From Actinomycetota bacterium (GTDB lineage Bacteria; Actinomycetota; Actinomycetes; Streptosporangiales; Streptosporangiaceae), in contig DPMS01000109.1 of NCBI GenBank assembly GCA_003541285.1, forward strand, positions 323-10,403: a stretch of DNA of 10,081 nt, written 5' to 3'. The notes under the pieces are model-generated. The model saw only the letters and a program-made list of their open reading frames with translations. It did no database searches and was not told where the DNA came from. The translations under genes and the position numbers were made by a program. Each line of letters starts with the position of its first letter. The stretch's first letter is position 1. Shown piece after piece: positions 1-7,700 of this stretch.

Positions 1-404
1 CCTGAATCATTGAGGCTAACCCTCGAAAACGACAGTCTGCGCCGTGAAGCCAGCCGCCGACGTCCAGCTCCGACGCCGCTGAGCCCCGTCGTGTGAAACG
101 GATTGTTACGCTCGGCATGAGCATCTTGCGGCACCTATCGTGAGCACGGCCATGGCGGTCCCTCCCGCGCGCCAGCCACAGAATCGTGAGCATGTGCGTG
201 GTGGGAGTCGCTGCCGCGCCCCTGCGTCTGGGTGCCCATCACCACGGCGGGTGACCGCGCCGGGGATGTTACGGACAGGGCAGGGCCCGCGGATCGCCGA
301 GTACGGACAGTCGTGTGAGCAGCTGGGCTGGTAGTCACCACCGTCCAGATTCCTCATTATGTGCCGGAACGAGCCGTGGCTGCCCGCCCCAGCCCTCGTG
401 CCCG
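1..404. other. No recognisable gene in the first 404 bases
   Basis: Both strands were read in all frames. The open frames here are short, rich in Arg, Pro, Ser and Cys, and resemble chance GC-rich openings rather than proteins. No ribosome binding site, promoter pair, tRNA fold or clear hairpin with a T run stood out. The stretch lies beyond the 3' end of the minus-strand pseudogene that ends at 405. Confidence 0.5.
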
Positions 405-803
405 TCACCCTGGGCTGAGGTGTCGAAGCACGGGTTGATCACGGCCGTCCCACCGAGCCCCCGGCCAGCCGCATGCCCGGGTCGGGGTCGCGCTCCGGTC
501 GAGGATCCGGCCAAGATCGCTGGTCAGCGACGCCAGGACCGGATCGGCGGCCATCGCCTCCAGAACGTGCCGTGTGCGTCCGGCAGCGTCGTAGTAGCCG
601 GCCGCCGCGAAAACAACTCCGGCGATTAGGGACCAGTAGCATGGCCGACCAGAGGCTGGCGCGGAAGGTGATCTTTCCGTCGCGCGTGTCGATGGCACAC
701 GCCACGATCGAGGCGCCGATGTCGTCCAGCACGGCAGGCAATTCCAGCCCGTGTCGGCACAGATCTTCTGCGCTCGCGGACAGCGAGACCCGCGAATAGT
801 CAC
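405..803 (-). pseudogene. Membrane-protein gene remnant, 5'-truncated and frameshifted
   Basis: Two minus-strand frames join to give one protein-like sequence. From about 803 down to about 635 one frame reads as a soluble segment (ASAEDLCRHGLELPAVLDDI) and then enters a hydrophobic stretch (WSAMLLV). At about 630-636 the coding signal moves to the frame that ends at the TGA complementary to 405-407. There it continues the hydrophobic run (SLIAGVVFAAAGYYDAAG) and then a soluble tail (LEAMAADPVLASLTSDLG). Third positions are G/C-rich along this composite path and not along the alternatives. The combined hydrophobic run looks like one transmembrane helix. No convincing start is seen: upstream of about 803 the coding character stops, next to the start of the divergent membrane-protein gene at 850. 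I do not recognise the family and infer no function. A single-base sequencing error could explain the frame change, but not the missing 5' end. Confidence 0.5.
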
Positions 804-836
804 GAGTCAGTCTGCCCCCAGCGGGTGCGGGACGTT

Positions 837-842
837 TAGGCT
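837..842 (+). promoter_or_regulatory. Possible -10 hexamer for a leaderless start
   Basis: TAGGCT fits the actinobacterial -10 pattern TAnnnT and ends seven bases before the GTG at 850, the spacing expected for a leaderless transcript. No good -35 is visible and such hexamers occur often by chance, so this is weak support for both the promoter and the start. Confidence 0.2.
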
Positions 843-849
843 CGCCGGT

Positions 850-1383
850 GTGGGCGGTGAGGAAGTCACTCTGAACGCAGAGACGCTGGAGCTGATCAAC
901 AGTGAACTGACTGCTCGCCTGGCGCGCCAGGCCGGCTCTAGCGACAAGATCGATACAAAGGCCGTGGTCCTCGTTGGGTATGTGATCGCTGCCGTGTCGT
1001 TCCTCGCCACGCAGCACCCTGAGCCAATTCTCGCCGGGCTTGCCTACGCAGCGTATGCGGTTGCTGCGGTTCTCGGGGTCTCGGCCTATGCTGTCCGGTC
1101 TTACGGAGACGTCCCGGATCCGCGTGGCTTGTTCAATGGCTACGTAGTCCTGCCCAGATCTCGGGCGCTCGCTGCCCTAGCTGCCGTGCGGGTCAAGGCA
1201 TTTGAGGGGAACGCCAGTACACTCCGGCGCAAGGCGGGGCTGTGGTGGTTTAGCGTGGTCACGTTGCTGGCTGGCGTGATCCTCATGGTGATCTCGATCG
1301 TCGTGCACAATGATGGACATGGCGGAGCAGCAAGACCACAACCCCGAGCCGTCGCCGCAGTCGCAAGCTACATTGCCACCTGA
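850..1383 (+). CDS. Predicted three-helix membrane protein, first gene of the CHAT cluster
   Basis: About 177 residues from the GTG at 850. An acidic N-terminal helix (about 10-32) is followed by DTKA, a first hydrophobic helix (38-54), a second (60-82) ending in Arg, and a conserved-looking cytosolic loop with YGDVPDPRGLF (85-95). An amphipathic Ala-rich helix with FEGNASTLRRKAG (118-130) precedes a third membrane helix (132-152). This order (helix, K-A, two adjacent membrane helices, loop, third helix after an RKA motif) resembles small membrane proteins of actinobacterial conflict loci, and loosely the SLATT or PycTM types. That is a likeness of architecture, not a proven family assignment. 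The start is uncertain: GTG 850 could be leaderless, CTG 871 has a GAGGA about seven bases upstream, and an ATG at 751 would overlap the divergent remnant. The last 25 residues are low in complexity and overlap the next frame. The likely role is as membrane partner of the CHAT protease gene downstream. Confidence 0.72.
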   Translation: MGGEEVTLNAETLELINSELTARLARQAGSSDKIDTKAVVLVGYVIAAVSFLATQHPEPILAGLAYAAYAVAAVLGVSAYAVRSYGDVPDPRGLFNGYVVLPRSRALAALAAVRVKAFEGNASTLRRKAGLWWFSVVTLLAGVILMVISIVVHNDGHGGAARPQPRAVAAVASYIAT

Positions 1384-1582
1384 CCTGGTGGAGGCGTTCG
1401 CTGATATCACGCTTCTGAATTCTGAGCCAAGAGGCCCGGGTGCACCCGGTCTCCTCGCGCGTCACCAAGCATCCCCTGGCCCGAGGCAGCCCCGCAAAGC
1501 AGATACAGGACCCCGGCCTGCCGAGCCGCCAGCGGAGGCTCCGGGTACTGCTGACGGTCCCACCACCGGCGCTCCCGCCTAG
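1310..1582 (+). CDS. Small Pro/Ala-rich protein between membrane and CHAT genes
   Basis: An open frame of 90 codons, with possible ATG starts at 1310, 1313 and 1319; none has a strong ribosome binding site. It overlaps the 3' end of the membrane-protein gene by up to 74 bases in another frame and stops 17 bases before the CHAT start, so the three frames form one likely transcription unit. The N-terminal third carries a helix-like motif (LPPDLVEAFADITLLN). The rest is disordered-looking and rich in Pro, Ala, Gly and Arg. I do not recognise it. Small proteins are known to accompany caspase- or CHAT-type TPR loci in actinomycetes (for example the group called CATRA-associated small proteins), but membership cannot be claimed from this sequence. 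The helix motif plus a disordered tail could suit an adaptor or a protease substrate. Moderate doubt remains that it is expressed. Confidence 0.5.
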   Translation: MMDMAEQQDHNPEPSPQSQATLPPDLVEAFADITLLNSEPRGPGAPGLLARHQASPGPRQPRKADTGPRPAEPPAEAPGTADGPTTGAPA

Positions 1583-1599
1583 CGATCGCAGGCGACCTT

Positions 1600-4500
1600 G
1601 TGAGCTGGTTCAGTAAGCGGATACCCAGGTCTCGCCAGCCTCACCGGGATTTCGTGCCGGGAGGTCGGCGCCTGCGGATCGAACCTCCTGATGGTGCTGC
1701 CTCCGCTCAGTCGGCTGGCTCCGGCGCTCCTGACCCAGCGGCCGAGCTTTTTGAACTCGGCCGCCGCTTTGAGACACGGTTCGGCCAAACGGGGAACGCC
1801 GAGGACCTCGACCAGGCGATCGCTGCTCTCCGGAAGGCAGTTGATGCTACGCCGCAGGGACATCCGCAACGCGCCAGCCGGCTGACTGTCCTGGGAAACG
1901 CGCTCAGGACGCGATTTGACCGGCGCGGGCGCCCAGTTGATCTCCAGGCCGCTCTTGCTGCCGTGGAAGAAGCGGTAGCGATCTCGGCCGGTGATCCGGA
2001 TCGCGGGCGCCACTTGTCGAGCCTTGCCGTCGCGTTGCGGACACGGTCCCAGTGTGGCGGCAACCGCAGAGACCTTGACAGGGCGATCGGCCTCGGGGAT
2101 GAAGCCGTTACCAGCATGGCGGAGGACCATCCTGACCGGCCAAAGATCCTGACCGATCTGGCTAGCTCCCTGCTGACGAGGTTCAAGCAGAGCGGGAGCC
2201 TCGCCGACCTGGACCGGGCAATAGCCGCCGCCCGCGATGTCGTGGCCATCGCAGCCGAGAACGGCATCTACCAAGCGAACCTAGGCGTCATGTTGCGGAT
2301 GCGCTACGAGGTCACTGGTGACTTCCGAAGCCTGCGCGATGCAGTCACCGCCCTAAGATCGGCGCGGAAGGTGATCTCCGCGGATGATCCCAGCACTCCG
2401 GGGGTCTTGACCACACTTGGCGTGGCGCTCAAGACGATGTTCGACCGCACCAGCGACCTTCAGCTGCTGGATGAGGCAATTGCGGTCCACCGTGCTGCTG
2501 CGGCGACTGCCACGAACGCAAGCTTCCCGCGCCGCAACGTGCTCAACAACCTCACCGGTGCGCTCTGGGCGCGCTACGTACGTACCGGGAAACTGGACGA
2601 CCTTGAGGATGCGATCAAAGTAGGGCGCCAAGCCCGCGGAGCCAATCTCATCGTCGCGTTGAACACCCGGTTCGCGCGCACGCGCAATCCCGCGGACCTG
2701 GATGAGGCAATTGCCCTCGCCCGCGAGATTGTCGCCAGCGACCCCGTCGGCCTGCCAGCGCGTGCACTTCACCTTGGCATGCTAGGTCAAGCCCTGCTGA
2801 ATCAGTTCCGCCGAACCGGCGAACTGGCGGTATTGGAGGAGGCTATCTCGGTGGATCGCCAGGCTCTGGACGCCACCCCGGCGGCCCATCCTGACCACCC
2901 GATCCGTCTGGAGAACCTCGGTATTGCCTTGGCGGATCAGTTCATCCGTACCGGAGACCAATCCTGTCTAGACAAGGCTATCCAGGTTTTGCGCGACGCC
3001 CTCAGGCTCACGCCAGCGGGGCACGACATGATCCCGTCGCTGCATTCCAGCCTGGCTTGGGTGTTCATGGCCCGGTTCCGCAGCACAGGCGACACTGCCA
3101 GCCTGGAAGATGCTGTTCAGGCCAGCCGGGAAGCGGTCGCACTCACGCCCGCCGATCATACGGAACGCCCGGGACGGCTAGCTTCACTTGGCAGCGCTCT
3201 TCATGCTCTCTCACGCCGCCTGGGCCTGCTGAACGACCTTGAAGAAGCGATCGCCGTGCTCCGCGAAGCTGATCAGGCATTGCCGGAGGGGCACCGTAAA
3301 CGTCCCGGCATCCAGGAAAAGCTCGGCAGCGCCCTGTCGACCCTCTACGACCAGACCCGCGATGTGACCGCCCTGGACGAGGCACTTGAGGTACAGCGGG
3401 ACGCGCTTGCGCACACGCCGTGCGACGACCCGCAACGCGGCGGAAGTTTCCACAACGTAACTGTTGTCCTATGGCGGCGGTATCGCCGCACCGGGTCGCG
3501 CCATGATTTTTCTGAGGCCCTGCGGACCTGCCGCCAAGCCCTAGAGGCCAGGCCCGCCGACGACCCACACCGCGCGGTGGATATGGGTCTCCTCGGAACG
3601 ATGCTCTGGGACCAGTACCGCCGCACAAAAGCTCGTCGTCATGTGGCCGACATGCTCAATGCGTCTCGCGAGGCAGCACAAAGCGATACTGCGCCCATTG
3701 TCACCCGAGTTGGTGCGGCCAGCAACTGGGGTCTTGCCGCCGCCACGTTGAAGAACTGGGAACAGGCGGTCGAAGCATTCACCACTGCCACGAGCCTGCT
3801 GCCATTGCGCGCTGGGATGGAACTTGACCGCAGGGATCAGGAACACCACCTAGGCGACGAAACAGATCTCGCCGCGGACGGGGCCGCGAGCGCCCTGAAC
3901 CTGGGCCGCCCGGAGCTTGCTGTTAGCATGCTTGAGCAAGGCCGTGGAGTGCTCTTTTCCCAGGCTCTCGAAGGGCGCAGCGACCTCACCGAACTACGTC
4001 AGCATCATCCGGGCATCGCGGACGAGTTTTTGCGTCTTAACTGGCAACTGGACACTCCAGTAGCCCCGGATCTAGGCGACCTCCCCGAGTCGCCTGACTC
4101 AGACACTGCCGCAACCGGACACCAAGAAGTGCGTGACCGTCACCGGCTGTCCCGTGAACGAAAGAAACTCATCGAGAAGATACGTGATCTTCCGGGCTTC
4201 GAAAGATTCTTGCTCCCGCCCCAGGAAGACCAGCTCCTCGCTGCCGCAAACCAGGGACCAGTGATCTGCTGCAACGTCAGTTCGTACCGCTCGGACGCGC
4301 TGATCGTCTGCACTGACGGAATACGGATCGTGAATCTGCCCGAGGTAACGCCCGAGCGAGTCCGGGACAACGTGACTAAACTCCTCACAGCAAGCAGTGA
4401 AGCGGGACGTGCGAGAGGTGAAACAGAGCTTCTTCAGGCGCAACGCCCGCTTGACGAGGTCCTGCAGTGGCTCTGGGACGCACTGGCCCAGCCAGTGCTC

Positions 4501-5349
4501 GCCAGCCTTGGGCTCAGCGCCACGCCTTCGTCAGGCCAGCCTTGGCCTCGCGTCTGGTGGGTGCCAACAGGGCTGCTCACATTCCTCCCCCTTCATGCCG
4601 CCGGCTACCACACATGGCCTAGCGACCGCACGCCACAGGCTATCCCCATGACGGTGATCGACCGCGTCGTCTCGTCCTACACGCCCACCATCCGGGCTCT
4701 GCTGCACGCGCGGGAACGGGCCATCTCGACAAGCGCGCGGAAAGCCCTGATTGTCACGATGCCTACCACCCCTGGTCAATCAGATCTTCCAGATCTTCCG
4801 GCAGCCGACAAAGAAGCAAATATTATTCAAACTTGCGTCCCTGGGTCACTGACCCTGCGTGCGGAAAACGCAACCGCCAAACGCATCATTACCGAGGTGC
4901 CGACATACCCGTGGGTACACTTCGCTTGCCACGCAGAAAGCAACGTGGAGGATCCCTCGCTCAGCCAGCTAGTTGTCCATAATCACGAGCAGCGCACCCT
5001 AACGGTGCTGGACATAGCACGCCTCCAGACCGACAGGGCCGAGTTGGCATTTCTCTCCGCATGCGAGACCGCACGCACCGGCCGCCGAATTGCCGACGAG
5101 GCCATCCACCTAGCCTCGGCATTCCAGCTCGCTGGCTACCCACAGGTCGTTGGCACGCTCTGGCCAATCAAAGACTACGCTGCAGTTAGAATTTCTGCAT
5201 TCTTCTACCACCGGATCAGCCAGCAAGGACCATCGAACACCCAGTCATACGATTTCGCGACAGCTCTGCACGAAGCTGTGCAGAGGATCCGTGATGAACA
5301 CCGTTCGATGCCATCCCTATGGGCTTCTCATATCCACGTTGGCTCTTGA
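1600..5349 (+). CDS. TPR-repeat CHAT-domain cysteine protease, 1249 residues
   Basis: A soluble protein with no signal peptide or membrane helix. Residues about 48-697 are some fifteen degenerate TPR-like units of about 45 residues. A linker follows (about 700-880) with a further TPR-like helix pair, the LEQGRGVLFSQAL motif and an LPGFERFLLPP motif, both usual before actinobacterial CHAT domains. The CHAT domain (about 880-1249) belongs to the caspase-like clan CD. The probable catalytic residues are intact: His1111 in VHFACHA and Cys1155 in LAFLSACETA, followed by GTLWPIKD. CHAT proteases of this kind are held inactive until the sensor part binds a trigger; known relatives include the TPR-CHAT of the gRAMP/Craspase complex and CHAT proteases that cleave bacterial gasdermins. 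The GTG start at 1600 has a weak AGG about seven bases upstream and lies 17 bases after the small gene. Base composition is locally lower in GC than the 6.4-8.1 kb genes (spot-checked lines 52% against 70%). The substrate is unknown; the membrane protein encoded upstream is the obvious candidate. Confidence 0.93.
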   Translation: MSWFSKRIPRSRQPHRDFVPGGRRLRIEPPDGAASAQSAGSGAPDPAAELFELGRRFETRFGQTGNAEDLDQAIAALRKAVDATPQGHPQRASRLTVLGNALRTRFDRRGRPVDLQAALAAVEEAVAISAGDPDRGRHLSSLAVALRTRSQCGGNRRDLDRAIGLGDEAVTSMAEDHPDRPKILTDLASSLLTRFKQSGSLADLDRAIAAARDVVAIAAENGIYQANLGVMLRMRYEVTGDFRSLRDAVTALRSARKVISADDPSTPGVLTTLGVALKTMFDRTSDLQLLDEAIAVHRAAAATATNASFPRRNVLNNLTGALWARYVRTGKLDDLEDAIKVGRQARGANLIVALNTRFARTRNPADLDEAIALAREIVASDPVGLPARALHLGMLGQALLNQFRRTGELAVLEEAISVDRQALDATPAAHPDHPIRLENLGIALADQFIRTGDQSCLDKAIQVLRDALRLTPAGHDMIPSLHSSLAWVFMARFRSTGDTASLEDAVQASREAVALTPADHTERPGRLASLGSALHALSRRLGLLNDLEEAIAVLREADQALPEGHRKRPGIQEKLGSALSTLYDQTRDVTALDEALEVQRDALAHTPCDDPQRGGSFHNVTVVLWRRYRRTGSRHDFSEALRTCRQALEARPADDPHRAVDMGLLGTMLWDQYRRTKARRHVADMLNASREAAQSDTAPIVTRVGAASNWGLAAATLKNWEQAVEAFTTATSLLPLRAGMELDRRDQEHHLGDETDLAADGAASALNLGRPELAVSMLEQGRGVLFSQALEGRSDLTELRQHHPGIADEFLRLNWQLDTPVAPDLGDLPESPDSDTAATGHQEVRDRHRLSRERKKLIEKIRDLPGFERFLLPPQEDQLLAAANQGPVICCNVSSYRSDALIVCTDGIRIVNLPEVTPERVRDNVTKLLTASSEAGRARGETELLQAQRPLDEVLQWLWDALAQPVLASLGLSATPSSGQPWPRVWWVPTGLLTFLPLHAAGYHTWPSDRTPQAIPMTVIDRVVSSYTPTIRALLHARERAISTSARKALIVTMPTTPGQSDLPDLPAADKEANIIQTCVPGSLTLRAENATAKRIITEVPTYPWVHFACHAESNVEDPSLSQLVVHNHEQRTLTVLDIARLQTDRAELAFLSACETARTGRRIADEAIHLASAFQLAGYPQVVGTLWPIKDYAAVRISAFFYHRISQQGPSNTQSYDFATALHEAVQRIRDEHRSMPSLWASHIHVGS
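1741..3690 (+). repeat. About fifteen TPR-like repeats of 45 codons, one shortened
   Basis: Within the CHAT protein, units follow the pattern LG-x-AL-xxRF-xxTG-xxxDLDxAI-xxxRxAV-xxTPxxHPxR. Most have a 45-residue period. The unit beginning at residue 318 is only 32 residues long, because the segment that normally carries TPxxHPxRPxxL is missing around residues 344-349 (about 2626-2649). The fourth unit is also about four residues short. Sequence has diverged strongly between units, but a 17-base stretch (CTGGATGAGGCAATTGC) is identical at 2467 and 2698. Confidence 0.85.
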
Positions 5350-5441
5350 TACTGGGCGGAATCAGCGCCAAGGCAAACCCGACGGCACGTCATGATGCTT
5401 ATGAATAGCCTATCCGCTGTTGGCTGGCCGAGTAGCAGCGC

Positions 5442-5483
5442 GACATGCTCGGGCTGATGTTCGCAGCCGAGCTGCGCGAATGA
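5442..5483 (+). pseudogene. Possible 3' tail of an ABC exporter ATPase
   Basis: Read in the frame ending at TGA 5481-5483, the last codons give MLGLMFAAELRE and stop, like the common ELRE or LRE ending of DrrA-type ATPases. The stop overlaps the permease start at 5480 as ATGA, the usual coupling of such ATPase-permease pairs. A TAG lies in frame at 5433, so only about a dozen codons survive. The match is short and could be chance. Confidence 0.35.
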
Positions 5484-5910
5484 TGACTGCCGCGGCCGCC
5501 CCCGCGCGGAGTCTGGCGCCCGGTGATGGCCTGGTCGCGTTCGCCGACCTGCTGGCCCGGGACCTCACCGCGCTGCGCAAGAGCCCCGGCGACTTCCTCG
5601 GCCGCACCATCGTCCAGCCGCTGCTGTTCGTGTTCGTGCTCGGCTACGTCGCGCCCAAGCTCGGCCAGGGCCTGTCTACCGGCGCCGGGGCCTCTCAGGC
5701 CGCCACGACTCTGCTGGCCGGGATGCTCGCCCTCGTGATCCTTCCCCGGGCATCTTCGCCGTCGGCATGCCGCTCATCCAGGAGTTCGGGTACACCAGGG
5801 AGATCGATGACCGAGCGCTCTGGCCGCTTCTGGTAGGCCTGGTCGCGCTCGCGAAGATCATCGCCGCGGCGTTGCAGGGCCTCCTGGCCGCCCTTGTCGT
5901 CTTCCCGCTT
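5480..5910 (+). pseudogene. ABC-2 exporter permease (DrrB-like), frameshifted and 3'-truncated
   Basis: From ATG 5480 (or 5483) the frame gives the typical N-terminus of a DrrB-like ABC-2 permease: a cytosolic segment with LLARDLTALRKSPGDFLGRT, a first membrane helix (IVQPLLFVFVLGYVAPKL), then LLAGMLALVI. At the C/G run 5744-5750 the frame breaks and coding continues one frame over as GIFAVGMPLIQEFGYTREID, LWPLLVGLVALAKIIAAALQ and LLAALVVFPL. These are the conserved middle of the family, around the second and third helices. Similarity ends abruptly at about 5910, and the second half, with the last membrane helices, is absent. Such permeases pair with an ATPase to export drugs or lipids. The fragment cannot form a working transporter. 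It lies on the same strand as the ATPase gene at 9495, but upstream of it, opposite to the usual order, so it comes from another operon copy or a rearrangement. Confidence 0.8.
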
Positions 5911-6441
5911 AAACCCGACCACCGGGAACCAGCTGGCAGGATCCGCCCCGCAGCACTCGCGCCCCCGGGCAGTTCACCGGAATGGCCTCAAGAGCGATAG
6001 CCGTGATACCGGCCGATGGCACTCACGTCGCGGTGACCTTCGAAGGACAGGGCCGACCTGCCCTCAGCCTGCATCCGGCAGCGTGCACATCGCCCTGGAG
6101 CCAGGTGGCGCGCTACCTGGCGCCGCCCTTTCGCGTCCTCCGCTCCGGCCGCCGCAGGGATAGCCGAAGGCGTCATTCACAAGGTCGGGCTCGTGCCGCC
6201 CGTCCATTAGCCAGGTATGGCCGCATTTCGCATCCAAGCCAGCTCTCCGCATTGAGGTAACACGTCCCAACCCACAGCCGACCGCACCCCGTCTGGCTTG
6301 ACACCTGCGTTGGAGTCGAGCCTTCATCGGTGATCACGAACCGTCCCCGATCCAGCCGGAGAGTGACAACCATCATCACAAGAAACGCCTATCAATGAGC
6401 GGCAATGGCGTCGGCGTTGCAACACCGCTGAACCTTCTGGG
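5911..6441. other. About 530 bases without a supportable gene
   Basis: The permease similarity stops at 5910 and the next coding-like frame becomes convincing near 6442. Short frames exist on both strands. One plus-strand stretch (about 6000-6160, reading IPADGTHVAVTFEGQGRPAL) has coding-like codons but no recognisable family, start or continuation. No terminator, tRNA, inverted-repeat element or attachment site was identified. The change of character at 5910 marks a probable recombination junction. Confidence 0.5.
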
Positions 6442-6639
6442 GAACTGTCCGTCGGGGATGTCGTGGTCGTCGGCGAAGTCCCGCTCGCGGTCGGACAGGC
6501 CGGCTGGAGCCCGGTCCGCGGCGGCCTGATCGAGGTCCGCACCGACGAGCACGGCACCCACCCGCTCCCGGCGCCCAGCCCCATCCCAAGAGGCGAGGCA
6601 GCGCCCGGCGGACGCTCGCAGGAAGGAACGGTGCCGTGA
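6442..6639 (+). pseudogene. Small gene lacking a visible 5' end, first of the small-gene cluster
   Basis: The frame is open from 6367 to TGA 6637-6639 but has no ATG, and the first in-frame GTG (6460) is internal to a beta-rich motif (GELSVGDVVVVGEVPLAVGQ). Protein-like codon use begins near 6442. The segment continues with GWSPVRGGLIEVRTDEHG and a Pro/Gly-rich tail. Its stop overlaps the next start (GTGA at 6636), so it was part of the same coupled operon. The missing start suggests the gene lost its 5' end at the junction between the unexplained 5911-6441 stretch and this cluster. Family unknown; the sequence resembles a short beta-barrel-like domain, which does not define a function. Confidence 0.5.
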
Positions 6640-7297
6640 CAAAGAAGCAGACCGTAACTGTCGCCGGCGTGCCGGTGACCGTCCAGGCTGCCGATGGCGT
6701 GCTCACCGTCACGATCGGCGGCTTCGACCCGGCCGCCGCCGATGGGCTGCTGCGCGTCCATCCGCGTTTCGGCACCGCTGCCGCGGGCGTGTATATCGCC
6801 GGCGCAGCCGGCGACACGGCACACCGGCCGGACCAGCGTTGGTTCTTCGACCTGTACCCCGGCCCGCCCGGCGCGACGGAAAGCATCCGCCTGTGCGACG
6901 GCTGCTTCCAGGCCGCCACCGGCCTGCTCGCCGATGCGAAGACGGCTGCCCGCAAGACCTGGACCACGCCGGCCTGTGCCTGCGCGCTAGTCCCGATGAA
7001 TGCCAGTGGTGCGGCACCCCCGGCCGGCTCCACGATATCAGCCGCGCCGACGTCGGGCACCTGCTTCCGACGGTCGGCGAGGAACACGAGGGCCTGTGGT
7101 TCCTGCACTGGGCCGACGGTCGGCGCGGCCCGTACCCCTCGGCGCAGGCGGCCTGGGACGACTGGCACGCCAGGCCCCCGGCCCTGCAGGACCGCACCCA
7201 CCCCCTGCCCGCGCCGCCGGCCCGGCACGGACCAGGCCCGGTGAACCCCGAACGATTCACCCCGAAGAAGGAGCCGAGCGTCCATGACTGCCCTTGA
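6636..7297 (+). pseudogene. Hypothetical zinc-ribbon-like protein split by a frameshift at about 6988
   Basis: GTG 6636 overlaps the upstream stop and has a strong ribosome binding site (GGAAGGA at 6621-6627). The first frame gives a beta-rich N-terminus (VTVAGVPVTVQAADGVLTVT), a RWFFDLYPGPPG segment and CDGC, then loses protein character after PACACA at about 6986. Coding continues in the next frame as SPDECQWCGTPGRLHDISR, VGHLLP, EEHEGLWFLHWADGRRGPYP and AAWDDWHARPP, ending at TGA 7295-7297. One missing base near 6988 explains this. Restored, the protein would be about 220 residues, with Cys in CDGC, CAC and CQWC suggesting metal binding (inference). Codon bias is strong on both sides of the break, so it is either recent or a sequencing error. 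Family not recognised; such proteins often ride in actinobacterial conjugative elements. Confidence 0.6.
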
Positions 7298-7700
7298 GTC
7301 CCTGGACTACCAGATCGCCCGCGACCGGATCAAAGGCAACCCGGTCATCAGCAAGATGGCAGCCGGCGTCGCCACCGTGCCGCTGGCCGACCTCGCGCAC
7401 CAGGACGGGACGCCCCGCTTCGCGTTCATGCAGCGCGCCAACCACGTCTTCGACGCAGCCGAGTCGCAGAACGCGGGCAACCCCTGCTACGAGCCGTACC
7501 CGGCAGGCGCGCCCAGGCACCTCGGCCTGATCGCCGAGGCAGTGCTCGCCGAGCGCGCAGCGATCCGCGAGGCGGTCGCATCCGCCATGGCCGCGTCCGG
7601 CACCAGCCCGGAGTCGGGCGACGTGACCCAGATCATCGAGCGGCGGCGGGCCGGCGAGTCGTCCGAGGAGATCGCCCGCGAGACAGGAGCCCTCCCGTGA
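7284..7700 (+). CDS. Hypothetical protein of 138 residues
   Basis: ATG 7284 has a good ribosome binding site (GAAGGAG ending ten bases upstream) and overlaps the end of the preceding frameshifted gene by 14 bases. The protein is soluble, with no signal or membrane helix. It has an N-terminal helical part (LESLDYQIARDRIKGNP), a middle with FAFMQRANHVFDAAESQNAG, and a C-terminal helical part with LGLIAEAVLAERAAIREAVA followed by DVTQIIERRRAGESSEEIAR. The last segment could be a small helical motif. I do not recognise the family. Its stop overlaps the next start as GTGA at 7697, so translation is probably coupled. The frame is intact, unlike its neighbours. Confidence 0.75.
   Translation: MTALESLDYQIARDRIKGNPVISKMAAGVATVPLADLAHQDGTPRFAFMQRANHVFDAAESQNAGNPCYEPYPAGAPRHLGLIAEAVLAERAAIREAVASAMAASGTSPESGDVTQIIERRRAGESSEEIARETGALP

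Noticed and set aside
1579..2274. Minus-strand frame of 231 codons over the CHAT gene start
   Set aside because: The plus-strand frame shows clear TPR repeats across the whole stretch; the antisense frame has no motif, ribosome binding site or start context.
4778..4800. Tandem nine-base repeat AGATCTTCC in the CHAT gene
   Set aside because: Only two units, encoding Asp-Leu-Pro twice within a variable loop of the CHAT domain; not a meaningful repeat array.
794..5408. Shared GAATAG at both edges of the CHAT cluster as a target-site duplication
   Set aside because: Six bases shared at loosely defined edges is within chance, and no terminal inverted repeats or transposase accompany it.
6000..6160. 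Plus-strand stretch with coding-like codons (IPADGTHVAVTFEGQGRPAL)
   Set aside because: No start, no continuation and no recognisable family; too short to call a gene remnant.
6392..7285. Minus-strand frame of 297 codons over the small-gene cluster
   Set aside because: It is long only because GC-rich antisense DNA lacks stops. The plus strand has good ribosome binding sites, coupled overlaps and protein-like sequence.
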